A DNA stretch of 64,000 nt, from contig CAIZFE010000069.1 in assembly GCA_903932145.1 (NCBI GenBank), forward strand, positions 1-64,000, given 5' to 3'. A program made the position numbers and the translations under genes. Position 1 is the first letter of the stretch, and every line of letters begins with the position of its first letter. Below are positions 43,712-52,726 of this stretch, piece by piece. The notes under the pieces were generated by a model, which was not told the origin of the DNA, searched no databases, and saw only the letters and a list, made by a program, of their open reading frames with translations. The stretch comes from an uncultured Rhodopila sp. Its GTDB lineage: Bacteria; Pseudomonadota; Alphaproteobacteria; Acetobacterales; Acetobacteraceae.

Positions 43712-44974
43712 ATGCAAAATGTGGAACCGGGCGATGTCGCCTGGGTGCTTGTCAGTACCGTCCTGGTGCTGCTGATGACCGTGCCGGGGCTGGCTCTGTT
43801 TTATGCCGGGATGGTTCGTAAGAAGAACGTGCTCGCCATCATGATGCAGTCGTTCTTTCTGTGTGCGGCGATGACCGTCGTTTGGATGGTGGCCGGCTAT
43901 TCCCTGGCATTTGGCAACGGCAACGCCTGGATCGGCGATTTCTCCCGGTTGTTCCTGAATGGTCTGGCTGACGGATGGGATAAGCCGTTTACCCTCGGCG
44001 CCGGGACCACGAACGCTCTGCCGACGACCATACCGGAGAGCGTCTTCGTGATGTTCCAGATGGCGTTCGCGATCATTACTCCGGCCGTGGTGACCGGAAG
44101 CTGTGCCGATCGCATGAAGTTCTCCGCATTGATGATGTTTTTCACGATGTGGTCTCTGGTGGTTTACGCCCCGCTCGCGCATTGGGTCTGGAGCCCGAAT
44201 GGCTGGCTGGCGGTCATGGGCGTCGCCGACTTCGCCGGTGGCACCGTGGTTGAGATCAACTGCGGCGTCTCCGGCCTGGTCTGCGCCCTGATGCTCGGCC
44301 GCCGCCTGGGCTATGGACAAGAAAACATGGCGCCCTGGAATCTGAGCTATGCCGTGATCGGTGCGTCCTTGCTCTGGGTGGGCTGGATGGGCTTCAACTC
44401 CGGTGGTGCGCTCGGGGCCAACGGCCGAGCCGGTATGGCGGTGCTGGTGACGCAGATCGCGGCGGCGGGGGCGACGTTATCGTGGACGTTCGCGGAGTGG
44501 TTCCTGCGTGGAAAACCATCAGTGTTGGGCGCGATTTCGGGTGCGGTGGCGGGCCTGGTAGCGATTACACCGGCTTCCGGGTTCGTCTTGCCGGGGCCGG
44601 CCCTGGCGCTCGGCCTCGTCGCCGGCGCCGCATGCTTCTGGACGGCAACCACAATGAAGGCGGCGTTCAAGTATGACGACAGTCTGGACGCGTTCGGCGT
44701 GCATGGCATCGGCGGAATGCTCGGGATGCTGGCGACGGGTTGGTTCGCTTTCGGTCCGTTGTCGGCGACGAAGGATGCACCGGCGGGCGTGTATTTTGGT
44801 GGATCGTCTCTGCTGGCGGTCCAGGCGGTCGCCGTCCTGGCAACGATCGCCTATTGCGCTTCTGCCAGTTGGGTCTTGCTGAAGATCACCGACGCTGTCG
44901 TGGGGCTGCGGGTTACTTCAGAGGAGGAGCGGGAAGGGCTGGATATCGTGCTGCACGGTGAACAGGTGTTTTGA
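43712..44974 (+). CDS. amtB: Ammonium channel (Amt/Mep family) with Glu in place of the first pore His
   Basis: A 420-residue inner-membrane channel with eleven helices. Family strings: VLVLLMTVPGLALFYAGMVRKKN, ITPAVVTGSCADRMKF, WVGWMGFNSGGALGANG and DAFGVHGIGGMLGMLATG. The second pore histidine is present (His331 in FGVHGIGG). The first of the twin histidines is Glu181 (DFAGGTVVEINCG instead of ...VHIN). Yeast Mep1/Mep3 carry Glu at this position, so the channel may still conduct but with different properties. No glnK is next to it. GGGAG lies upstream of the ATG; sigma-54 promoter at 43667. Confidence 0.93.
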   Translation: MQNVEPGDVAWVLVSTVLVLLMTVPGLALFYAGMVRKKNVLAIMMQSFFLCAAMTVVWMVAGYSLAFGNGNAWIGDFSRLFLNGLADGWDKPFTLGAGTTNALPTTIPESVFVMFQMAFAIITPAVVTGSCADRMKFSALMMFFTMWSLVVYAPLAHWVWSPNGWLAVMGVADFAGGTVVEINCGVSGLVCALMLGRRLGYGQENMAPWNLSYAVIGASLLWVGWMGFNSGGALGANGRAGMAVLVTQIAAAGATLSWTFAEWFLRGKPSVLGAISGAVAGLVAITPASGFVLPGPALALGLVAGAACFWTATTMKAAFKYDDSLDAFGVHGIGGMLGMLATGWFAFGPLSATKDAPAGVYFGGSSLLAVQAVAVLATIAYCASASWVLLKITDAVVGLRVTSEEEREGLDIVLHGEQVF

Positions 44975-45158
44975 ATACGACCGGTTCACCGCGGATTGCG
45001 GTGAAGGCCATGGTTTGACATTTTAGCGCCGATGAGTTCGGGGTGCAGGCGGAATATCGGATCAGCCGCCCGTGCCGGACCGCTATGGAGTTACGGCCCT
45101 CGCAACCATGGCATGGGTGCATCTGTGCGGGTCAATGTGCGATTGTCACATCACTTAC

Positions 45159-45488
45159 ATGGATGCATCTCGCGTGCACGAACGCTCTCCCCCGTCGGCT
45201 GAACAGGTGATCGCGGCCCTGCGTGCCCATAACCGAGAACTGCGCGAGGCCGGCATTCGCCATTTGTCGGTTTTCGGTTCGGTTGCACGTGGTGACGCCC
45301 GGGACGAAAGCGATGTGGATCTCGCAGTGGACCTTGATTCAGCGGCCGGGGGCGGGCTCTTCCGATTGATAGGGCTCCAGCGGCGGCTAAGCGAGATCCT
45401 TCAGCGCGCCATGGACATTCTGCCCGAGCCTGTGGAAAACCCGCGCCTACAGCAGCGGATCGACCGGGACCGCCGCCGTGCCTTCTAA
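45159..45488 (+). CDS. MntA-type minimal nucleotidyltransferase
   Basis: A 109-residue protein. The nucleotidyltransferase signature LSVFGSVARGDARDESDVDLAVDL (GSxxRG...SDxDL) spans residues about 38-62, with both metal-binding Asp residues. Such proteins are the antitoxin half of MntA-HepT modules and AMPylate the HepT RNase. Here no hepT follows: the next gene is on the other strand 57 bp away. So it is either orphaned or works with a distant partner. ATG 45159 is preferred to the longer open frame. Confidence 0.8.
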   Translation: MDASRVHERSPPSAEQVIAALRAHNRELREAGIRHLSVFGSVARGDARDESDVDLAVDLDSAAGGGLFRLIGLQRRLSEILQRAMDILPEPVENPRLQQRIDRDRRRAF

Positions 45489-45545
45489 GCACGATCCGAT
45501 CGATTGCCCCCGAACATTGACCGCGCGGACTGATCTGGGAGTGCC

Positions 45546-46937
45546 TTAAACCGCCTGCGTCCCCGTCAGCCGCAGGAAGCTGATCACGCACGCAAAGCCG
45601 GAAAACACCGCTCCCGCTGTCAGCGCGAAGCTCACCCCGGCAGCGATGTCCCCGTGCGTCAGCGCAAAGATCACCGCAACCATAACACCGCCAATCGTCT
45701 GCCCGGTCAGCCTCGCCGTGGATACCACCCCGCTCGCCACCCCGCTGCGAGACCGAGGCGCCGCCGAGATCAGCGCTCGGTTGTTCGGCGACTGGAAGAA
45801 CCCGAAGCCGATGCCACACACCATCATGCGCCACACCACATCGAGGAACGGTGGGTCGGCCGGCAACGCCAGCATCAACAGCAAGCCGACGGTCAATACC
45901 GCCAAGCCGATCCCGCCCAACAGTCCGGCCGGATACTTGTCCGACAGCCGCCCGGCGATCGGCGCCACGACCACCACAACCGCCGGCCACGGTGTAATCA
46001 GCAGCCCGATCCGCGACTGCGACATCCCGCCCGCCACGGCGAAGTAGAACGGCAGCGCCAGGAAGGCGACCGTCTGTGCGCTGTAAGAACAAACCGACGT
46101 CGCCACCGACAATGCGAACACCGGTTTGCGAAACAAATCCACCGGCAGCATCGGCGCCGCCATCCGGTTCTGCCGGCGAATGAACACCACGCACGCTATG
46201 GATCCCCCGATCAACTCGACCGAGACCCACACAGGGTCCTGGCCGTGGCCGATACCATCCAGCCCCACCAGCAGCAGCCCGAACGTCGCCGCATTCAGCA
46301 CCGCGCTGATCCAATCGAACCGATGCCCCGATTGCGGTGTGTCCGGCAACGACCGCAGGGCGAGCCAGACCGCAAGCACACCGAATGGCACGTTAATGGT
46401 GAACAGCCAGTGCCAGGATGCGACCGACAGGATCGCCGCCGCCAGCGACGGGCCGGCGGCGGAACAGGTGGCCACGATCAGCGCGACGGTCGCGATACCG
46501 CTGCCGAGTTGCGACCGCGGCACGATGTAGCGCACCAGGGCGGTGTTGACGCTCATGATGCCTGCCGCGCCGAAGCCCTGTAGCACGCGCGCCGCCACCA
46601 GCATGGGCAGTGTGTCAGCCAGCCCGCAGGCCAGGGACGCGACGGTGAACACGCCAAGTCCCCACATATACACGCGGCGATAGCCGGAGATGTCGCCCAG
46701 TGCCGACAGCGGCAGCAGGCTGACGGTCACCGCCAACTGATAGGCGTTCACCACCCAGATCGTTTCCGCCGGCGTCGCGCGCAGTTCGTGCGCCATCGCG
46801 GGCAGGGCGATGTTGGCGATCGCCACGCTCAGCACCGAAATCGCGATGGCGATGGCAACGGTCAGCATCGCCGCCCGGCGTTCGCGTGGCGGCAGGCCGT
46901 CGGCGTCCTCGGTCTGTCGCGTGATCGTTGTGTTCAT
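45546..46937 (-). CDS. MFS drug exporter, DHA2 (14-helix) type
   Basis: A 463-residue membrane protein. Motif D1 LPAMAHELRATPAETIWVVNAYQL and motif A LSALGDISGYRRVYMWGLGVFTVAS are present. Motif C-like segment AAGPSLAAAILSVASWHWLFTINVPFGVL is characteristic of the EmrB/QacA branch. It would expel drugs or metabolites in exchange for protons. Divergent from the thioesterase gene at 46985 with a 47-bp gap, so the promoters must be compact. Confidence 0.88.
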   Translation of the reverse strand: MNTTITRQTEDADGLPPRERRAAMLTVAIAIAISVLSVAIANIALPAMAHELRATPAETIWVVNAYQLAVTVSLLPLSALGDISGYRRVYMWGLGVFTVASLACGLADTLPMLVAARVLQGFGAAGIMSVNTALVRYIVPRSQLGSGIATVALIVATCSAAGPSLAAAILSVASWHWLFTINVPFGVLAVWLALRSLPDTPQSGHRFDWISAVLNAATFGLLLVGLDGIGHGQDPVWVSVELIGGSIACVVFIRRQNRMAAPMLPVDLFRKPVFALSVATSVCSYSAQTVAFLALPFYFAVAGGMSQSRIGLLITPWPAVVVVVAPIAGRLSDKYPAGLLGGIGLAVLTVGLLLMLALPADPPFLDVVWRMMVCGIGFGFFQSPNNRALISAAPRSRSGVASGVVSTARLTGQTIGGVMVAVIFALTHGDIAAGVSFALTAGAVFSGFACVISFLRLTGTQAV

Positions 46938-46984
46938 GTGGACAACTTGACCGACGACGGCTTCCCCAACAAGGTGCGCCCATC

Positions 46985-47458
46985 ATGAGCAAACCTGTCA
47001 TCGAATATCACGACGTTGTCCGGCCGGAGTGGATCGACTCCAACGGGCACCTGAACCTCGCCTATTACTGCGTCGTGTTCGATTACGCGACTGACGCGCT
47101 GTACACGGCCCTGAACATCGGCGATGCGTATCGGGAGGTGTCGGGGAACTCCTGTTTCACCGCCGAAACGCACACGCTTTACGAACGCGAGGTGCATCTC
47201 GGCGACAAATTGCTGGTGAAGGCGTGGCTGCTCGGGGCCGACAGTAAGCGGCTGCATTATTTCCACGAGATGTTTCACGTCGAAAGCGGCGAACGATCGG
47301 CGGTGCAGGAGTTGATGGCGCTGCACATCGACATGAGCGTCCGCCGTGTGGCACCGTATCCGCCAGAGCAATACGCGGCCTTGCAACAGGCGGTGGCGGA
47401 ATACGCTCCGGTGGAATTGCCCAAGGGCGCCGGGCGGAGGATCGCGCTACCGGGGTAG
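46985..47458 (+). CDS. Thioesterase family protein (hotdog fold)
   Basis: A 157-residue protein of the 4-hydroxybenzoyl-CoA thioesterase class. Seen: RPEWIDSNGHLNLAYYCVVFDYATDAL, where D-x-N-G-H-x-N is the usual active-site stretch, and ERSAVQELMALHIDM. It resembles the thioesterases of carnitine/betaine-type degradation clusters (betainyl-CoA thioesterase-like), but no carnitine genes are near. Starts at 46985 and is followed 20 bp later by a luciferase-like gene, probably one operon. Confidence 0.75.
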   Translation: MSKPVIEYHDVVRPEWIDSNGHLNLAYYCVVFDYATDALYTALNIGDAYREVSGNSCFTAETHTLYEREVHLGDKLLVKAWLLGADSKRLHYFHEMFHVESGERSAVQELMALHIDMSVRRVAPYPPEQYAALQQAVAEYAPVELPKGAGRRIALPG

Positions 47459-47478
47459 TTCAAAGGGGGGAAAAGACC

Positions 47479-48732
47479 ATGAAACTCATGTGGTTCCATC
47501 TGATGCCTTACACCGAGCTGCCGGAGAATTTCCGGGGCAAGCATCCCTCGGTTTGGGTGGATATCCATTCGTCTCTGTTCGATCCCAAACGCGCCCATCT
47601 TATGTACAACGATTTCATGGACGAGCTGGAATACGCCGCCGAGTGCGGCTTCGATGCGGTCTGCGTCAATGAGCATCATTCCAACGGTTACGGACTGATG
47701 CCGTCTCCCAACCTGATCGCATCGTCTCTCGCTCGGCGGACCAGCGATACGGCGCTGTGCGTGATGGGGAACTCGCTGGCGCTGTACAACCCGCCGACGC
47801 GGGTGGCGGAAGAATTCGCGATGATCGATTGTATTTCCGGCGGCCGGTTGATCGCCGGATTCCCGGTCGGTTCGCCGATGGACACCTGTTACGCATATGG
47901 TCAGAACCCGTCGATGCTGCGCGAACGCTATCTCGAGGCGCACGACCTGATCGTTCGCGCCTGGACGGACAAAGACACCTTCACCTTCAACGGCCGCTAC
48001 AACCAGCAGCGCTATGTGAATGTCTGGCCGCGCCCGGTGCAGAATTCTCCGCACCCGCCGATCTGGGTGCCCGGCGGCGGGTCGGTTGAGACATGGCGGT
48101 GGTGCGCTGAGAAAGACTACGTTTACTGTTATCTGTCCTACTACGGCTACAAGATCGGGCAGGCGACGATGAACGGTTTTTGGAACGAGATGTCTCGTTT
48201 GGGCAAGGATCGGAACCCAAACCGAGCGGGTTTCCTGCAATTCGTCGGTGTGGGGGAAAGCCGGCAGCACGCCATGGACCTGTATGGCGCGGCGGCCGAA
48301 TATTTCTACGGCAACTGCCTGCACATCGATCCAAGGTTCGCGACGCCTCCAGGCTATACGACCGAGGCAACGCAAAGGATGGGTCTGGAAAGCCAGGTTG
48401 CGAAAGCGGCGACCTACACCGAAAAATTCAATACGCTGGCGCGGGAGATGGATGCGATCGTGGACAACGGTTACGTCATCATCGGGTCACCGGATGAGGT
48501 CGCGGAACAGCTTCGGGAAGTCGCGACGCAACTGAACGTTGGCAACCTGATGTTGCTATTGCAGTTCGGGAACATGAATAAGGAACTGACCCGCTACAAT
48601 ACAGGATTGTTTGCGGACAAGGTGCAGCCGAAACTGGCGCCATTGTTCAGCGAGTGGGAACACCGTTGGTGGCCGCGCCCGATGGGGACGGCCCAAAGGG
48701 CGGCGGTGCCGGCCTATTTGGCGGCGGAGTAA
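47479..48732 (+). CDS. Luciferase-like (LLM class) flavin-dependent oxidoreductase
   Basis: A 417-residue flavin enzyme, longer than the one at 5407 and only distantly similar. Strings: ECGFDAVCVNEHHSNGYGLMPSPNLIASSLARRTSDTALCVMGNSLALYNPPTRVAEEFAMIDCISGGRLIAGFPVG is the classic luciferase block (EHH, D-x-x-S-x-G-R). Also PRPVQNSPHPPIWVPGGGS near 190. A reduced-FMN monooxygenase with unknown substrate. AAAGGGGGGAAAAG precedes the ATG, a strong ribosome site. Confidence 0.87.
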   Translation: MKLMWFHLMPYTELPENFRGKHPSVWVDIHSSLFDPKRAHLMYNDFMDELEYAAECGFDAVCVNEHHSNGYGLMPSPNLIASSLARRTSDTALCVMGNSLALYNPPTRVAEEFAMIDCISGGRLIAGFPVGSPMDTCYAYGQNPSMLRERYLEAHDLIVRAWTDKDTFTFNGRYNQQRYVNVWPRPVQNSPHPPIWVPGGGSVETWRWCAEKDYVYCYLSYYGYKIGQATMNGFWNEMSRLGKDRNPNRAGFLQFVGVGESRQHAMDLYGAAAEYFYGNCLHIDPRFATPPGYTTEATQRMGLESQVAKAATYTEKFNTLAREMDAIVDNGYVIIGSPDEVAEQLREVATQLNVGNLMLLLQFGNMNKELTRYNTGLFADKVQPKLAPLFSEWEHRWWPRPMGTAQRAAVPAYLAAE

Positions 48733-48848
48733 TGGCGGTCTGCATCAAGGCGAGATGATCCCGACAAGCCGCATAGGCGTCAATATAAACGGTCGGAAGC
48801 GAATATTGTTCTCCGGACGAGGCTTCGTTCTCTCCGTCTTGCCTCCCT

Positions 48849-48986
48849 AGGCATCAAGATAAGCCGTCGGGTGGGGAGGATTTACCCATTCGTCATGACC
48901 GGGCTTGGCCCGGTCACCCACGACTTTGCTTGGCGCGGCGCAGGAAGTCCCGGGTGGCCGGGCCAAGCCCGGCCATGACGAATGGG
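48849..48986. repeat. Palindromic repeat, family A (inverted pair)
   Basis: Two arms in opposite orientation, 48885-48925 and 48947-48986, each with the CCGGGCTTGGCCCGG core. The left arm is preceded by TAGGCATCAAGATAAGCCGT (48849 onwards), also seen in the cluster at 56 kb. The pair lies between convergent genes (48732 and 49026) and could form a long cruciform or bidirectional transcript end. The rest of the gap holds no gene. Confidence 0.8.
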
Positions 48987-49025
48987 GAAGCGGTTTCCAC
49001 CTGACGCGGTTGTTTCGGGGCCGCC

Positions 49026-49442
49026 TTACGTCACCGGCGCGGGCACCGCGTTGTAATCAGCATCGGAAACATGCTGGAACCAGGCGGTGCCCTCGCCCTT
49101 GTCGTTCAGTTCCGACATCGCAAGGTGCGAAAACAGCTTGCCGGGAGCCGAACCGTGCCAATGGCGAACATCCGGCGGGATGATCACGGTATCGCCCGCG
49201 CGGATTTCCTGCACCTGTTCGCCCTCCCGTTGCACCCGCCCGGCGCCGGACAGGCAGAACAACGTCTGGCCGACCGGATGGCTGTGCCACGCGGTGCGCG
49301 CACCCGGCGTGAACGACACGACCGACCCGCGCATGCGGGACGGGGCCACGCCGACAACAACCTCATCCGAGAACACCGTGCCGGTGAAATTCGACGCAGG
49401 CGCGATATTGGTTTTCCGGGCCGAGGACCGAAGGATTTTCAT
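49026..49442 (-). CDS. Cupin-domain protein
   Basis: A 138-residue single cupin barrel. Motif 1: PGARTAWHSHPVGQTLFCLSGAGRVQREG (HxH present; Gln where Glu is usual). Motif 2: AGDTVIIPPDVRHWHGSAPG with its His. It probably binds one metal ion; close relatives include hydroxynitrile-lyase-like and carboxymuconolactone-associated cupins. Function unknown. ATG 49442 is preferred to the ORF start nine codons upstream. Confidence 0.8.
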   Translation of the reverse strand: MKILRSSARKTNIAPASNFTGTVFSDEVVVGVAPSRMRGSVVSFTPGARTAWHSHPVGQTLFCLSGAGRVQREGEQVQEIRAGDTVIIPPDVRHWHGSAPGKLFSHLAMSELNDKGEGTAWFQHVSDADYNAVPAPVT

Positions 49443-49616
49443 GGACAGTCTCCCTGATTGCCGAAACATCGGCGGTTTATCGCCGCCATGATAGGGCGCC
49501 CGGGGAAATCGACAAGCTTCGCACCAGGGAATGCTTTAACGGCGCCGCTGGCTATGATACGGAGCCGTGATGGTTCCGATCGGGCCATCGTAGCGACCGC
49601 AGGGGCCTTTCCGACC

Positions 49617-50972
49617 GTGAACGCAATTCCGCCGACCGCACCGACCGCGACGATTCACGATCGGGTCCACCCGGGCGGATGGGGTGTGGATCAGCGGAAG
49701 ACGATCTATCTGTGCGCTCTGGCCCTTGGCGCCTGCGTGTTCTTCGCCACGATCTATGGCCAGATCATCTGGGCCTCTTACAGGGAGCAGACGCCGGGGC
49801 ACTTGCCGCTTTATGGCGATTTCTTCGCGCTCTGGTCTTACGCGAAAGTCATTGCGACGCATCCCGTGGCCGAACTGTACGACTTCGCGGTCCTGCATGC
49901 ACGACAGATCGATCTCGGCATGGATCCCGCGCAAATCTTTCCATTTCCCTATCCGCCCATTTTCATATTCCTCGTTTCTCCCCTCAGTCTCTTTCAGTAC
50001 GAGGTGGATTATCTGATTTGGACATTTGGCACCCTGGCGTTGCTGGTCTGGGTGGTCTGGAAAACCTGTTCCCGTTTGCCACTGTGTTTGTTCGGTCTGA
50101 TCGTCGCGCCCGTCACCACAGCAACAATTTTTGCCGGGCAAGGTGGTTTTCTCGCGGCCTCACTGATGACGGCCGGCATCCGGATTACGTCGTCGAGGCC
50201 CATCGTTGCGGGAATCCTGCTCGGCCTTCTGAGTTACAAACCACAGCTTGGATTGCTGATACCGGTGGCCCTCGCCGCCGCCGGACTTTGGACCGTTTTT
50301 GCCGCGGCCTGTATCACGGTGATCGGGATGGCAGCCGCGGCGACGCTTGCCTTCGGTTCGGACATCTGGGCCACCTGGTTGGCGATGCTGCCAGCCTATG
50401 CAGACCTGTTCGACAATGTTACGACTCCGCTGAAATCCAGACCGACCATCATGGCGAACCTACAGTTGCTGGGTGTCCCGCTGATATGGGCGCGGGCGGT
50501 GCAGGCGACGGTTTCCGCAGCCGTGGCGATTGTGGTTTGGCGATGCTTTCGTCGGAATACGGCGCCAACAGGTCTCGATGTGGCAAAGCGGCGCTTGCGT
50601 GTCCTGTCGTCATTGCCTTCGCGCACCATGACGAGGAAGGTGATTGCGGTCGGGAACACCAAAACGAGAACTGCTGATACGGGACGTTTGGCCGCCGCGG
50701 CGCTTTTGGTCGGCACGGTGCTGACTACACCGCATGCCTTTGTCTACGATTTGCCTATGGTCACCGTGGCCATGGTTCTGTTCATCGACGACCGGGTGAA
50801 GACGAGTGCGATCTTTAGTTCAATGGAAGTCCTGATTCTGGTCCTGGCGATGCTGTTCCCGGTCGTCATGATGTTAAAAGACATTGCAGTGCCGATCAGC
50901 GCGGTATCCTTGCTACTCCTGTTCGGCGTGATCGTCAGAGCCCCAAGCCGCGCTGGCGGCGAAACGGCTTAA
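49617..50972 (+). CDS. GT87-like membrane glycosyltransferase carrying an in-frame repeat insertion
   Basis: About 451 residues with ten or more helices. GDFFALWSYAKVIATHPVAELYD near residue 65, PFPYPPIFIFLVSPLSL and LLSYKPQLGLLIPVALAAAG are typical of DUF2029/GT87 polyprenyl-phosphate mannosyl-type transferases. Near residues 325-360 the stretch LRVLSSLPSRTMTRKVIAVGN is encoded by a family-B repeat and has no counterpart in the fold; the helix resumes at GRLAAAALLVGTVLTTPHAFVYDLP. GTG 49617 with AGGGG upstream was chosen; ATG 49554 is an alternative. The stop overlaps the stop of the convergent MaoC gene in a TTAA. Confidence 0.7.
   Translation: MNAIPPTAPTATIHDRVHPGGWGVDQRKTIYLCALALGACVFFATIYGQIIWASYREQTPGHLPLYGDFFALWSYAKVIATHPVAELYDFAVLHARQIDLGMDPAQIFPFPYPPIFIFLVSPLSLFQYEVDYLIWTFGTLALLVWVVWKTCSRLPLCLFGLIVAPVTTATIFAGQGGFLAASLMTAGIRITSSRPIVAGILLGLLSYKPQLGLLIPVALAAAGLWTVFAAACITVIGMAAAATLAFGSDIWATWLAMLPAYADLFDNVTTPLKSRPTIMANLQLLGVPLIWARAVQATVSAAVAIVVWRCFRRNTAPTGLDVAKRRLRVLSSLPSRTMTRKVIAVGNTKTRTADTGRLAAAALLVGTVLTTPHAFVYDLPMVTVAMVLFIDDRVKTSAIFSSMEVLILVLAMLFPVVMMLKDIAVPISAVSLLLLFGVIVRAPSRAGGETA
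50597..50683. repeat. Family-B repeat inside the GT87-like gene
   Basis: TTCGCGCACCATGACGAGGA (50619-50638), then a GCGGTCGGGAACACCAAAAC run to about 50666. It matches, with about three quarters identity, the right part of the repeat in the gene at 56393 (reverse strand there). The open frame continues through it. Confidence 0.65.
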
Positions 50973-51451
50973 TCCGTGGCCTCTGGATAGCGAGTCCGGA
51001 CCAGATTGACCGGCTTCAGGCTCATGACCACGTCGCCGTCCTGGTTCAGCACTTCCAGCAGGATATGCAGCAATCCGCGATCCGGCTTGGTGCGCGACCG
51101 GCGCGCCTGCTGGATCGTTGCATGCACCGTCAGCAGATCGCCTGGACGAACCGGACGCGGCCATCGCAGTTCGTCAATGCCCGGCGCGGCCAGGCCGTTA
51201 TGCGGCAGGAACTTATCCACCACCAGTCGCATGGTCAGGCCTACGGTATGCCAGCCGCTGGCAATGAGTTCTCCGAACGGTCCCTTCGCCGCCAGATCGC
51301 GATCGATGTGCATCATCTGCGGGTCGTACTGGCGGGCGAACGCGATGATGTCATCGTCAGTCACCGAGAATGTGCCCAGCACGTAGGTGCCGCCGACCGT
51401 ATAGTCCTCGAAAAACCGGTCGCTCGCCGGGGTGGAAAACACTTCGAACAT
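50969..51451 (-). CDS. MaoC-family dehydratase
   Basis: A 160-residue hotdog protein. RFFEDYTVGGTYVLGTFSVTDDDIIAFARQYDPQMMHIDRDLAAKGPFGELIASGWHTVGL holds the MaoC/R-hydratase motif (D-P-x-x-x-H-x-D, then F-G-x-x-I-A-x-G). It would hydrate an enoyl-CoA or act on a related thioester. ATG 51451 fits the family; the frame is open to 51556. Divergent from the Liv-type operon, convergent with the GT87-like gene; the two stops share TTAA at 50969-50972. Confidence 0.85.
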   Translation of the reverse strand: MFEVFSTPASDRFFEDYTVGGTYVLGTFSVTDDDIIAFARQYDPQMMHIDRDLAAKGPFGELIASGWHTVGLTMRLVVDKFLPHNGLAAPGIDELRWPRPVRPGDLLTVHATIQQARRSRTKPDRGLLHILLEVLNQDGDVVMSLKPVNLVRTRYPEATD

Positions 51452-51547
51452 GAATCGTGCCGCTCTGTTGCCGATGCGCGGGGTAACATGCGATATAGTG
51501 CATGACAATGAATAGCCGCCGTTCGGCGGATAATCGGGGGGATCACG

Positions 51548-52726
51548 ATGCGTCATGTTTCACGACGGGCCATGCTGGCCGGAGCGGCATTGACCGCGGG
51601 CCTTTGCCGGCCGGCCATCGCCCAGGGCGCGCCCCTGAAAGTCGGCATGATGCTGCCATTCTCCGGCACCTATGCGGCGCTGGGTGAGAACATCGCCGCC
51701 GGATTTGAACTGCTGATCGCCGAAAATGACGGGAAACTGGGCGGACGGGCGGTGACCCTGATCCGGCTGGACGATGAGTCCGATCCGGCCAAGGCTCCCG
51801 CCAACGTCAATCGCCTGACGGAACGCGACAACGTCGATGTCTTGCTGGGCACCGTCCATTCGGGAGTCGTGATGGCCCTGGTACAGGCGGCGCGGGAGAA
51901 GGAAATTCCGCTGTTCATCCCGAACGCCGGCAACGTCGCCGCCACCCGTGATTTGTGCTCGCCGCATGTGTTTCGCTCGTCGTTCAGCAACTGGCAGCCG
52001 GCTTATGGCATGGGCCGGGCGCTGGCGGCGCGTGGTGTGAAGAAGGCGGCCTGGGTGACCTGGGATTACGCCGCGGGCAAGGAGTCGGGCGAAGGATTTC
52101 GGGATGGATTGCGCGACGGGGGCGCCGAAATGACGCACCTGCTGACAGTGCCGTTTCCGGAAACCAATTTTCAACCGGTCCTGGCTCAAATCAGCGGTCT
52201 GGGCGTCGAAGCGGTTGGATCGTTCTTTGCCGGTGGCGGTGCTATTCAGTTCGTCAAGGACTACGCGGCGTCCGGCCTGCGCGCGACGATACCGCTGTGC
52301 GGTTCGGGGTTCCTGACAGAGGGCGTGCTGAAGCCGCAAGGGGCCGCGGCAGAGGGTATCCAGACGGCGCTGCACTACGGCGACGGACTGGATAATGCGA
52401 AGAACGTCGCATTCCGCACCGCGTTCAAAGCCAAAACCACTCGCGACGCCGATGTCTATGCGGTGCAGGGCTACGATGCCGGGCAGATGCTGGCGGCCGG
52501 CCTGACCGCGACGAAAGGCGACGCGGCTGCCGCCATGGCGTTTGCGGCGGCAATCCGAGCGGCTCGGATTGATAGCCCGCGAGGGGCGTTTACGCTGTCG
52601 GCGTCACATAATCCGATCCAGACGATCTGGCTGCGGGAAGCGCGGGACGGCCAGAACAAGGTGATCGGGATCGCCGCGAAGGATCTCGCGGACCCCGGAA
52701 CGGGCTGCAAGATGGCGGGCGCCTGA
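51548..52726 (+). CDS. ABC transporter periplasmic binding protein, branched-chain amino acid type
   Basis: A 392-residue secreted protein. N-terminus MRHVSRRAMLAGAALTAGLCRPAIAQG has a twin-arginine-like RR and cleavage after AIAQ. Mature fold of Peripla_BP_6: PLKVGMMLPFSGTYAALGENIAAGFELLI, VDVLLGTVHSGVVMALVQ, KKAAWVTWDYAAGKESGEGF and VYAVQGYDAGQML. Related proteins bind amino acids, amides or aromatic acids, so the ligand is open. First of five co-directional, overlapping genes. The next gene begins immediately after its stop. Confidence 0.9.
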   Translation: MRHVSRRAMLAGAALTAGLCRPAIAQGAPLKVGMMLPFSGTYAALGENIAAGFELLIAENDGKLGGRAVTLIRLDDESDPAKAPANVNRLTERDNVDVLLGTVHSGVVMALVQAAREKEIPLFIPNAGNVAATRDLCSPHVFRSSFSNWQPAYGMGRALAARGVKKAAWVTWDYAAGKESGEGFRDGLRDGGAEMTHLLTVPFPETNFQPVLAQISGLGVEAVGSFFAGGGAIQFVKDYAASGLRATIPLCGSGFLTEGVLKPQGAAAEGIQTALHYGDGLDNAKNVAFRTAFKAKTTRDADVYAVQGYDAGQMLAAGLTATKGDAAAAMAFAAAIRAARIDSPRGAFTLSASHNPIQTIWLREARDGQNKVIGIAAKDLADPGTGCKMAGA

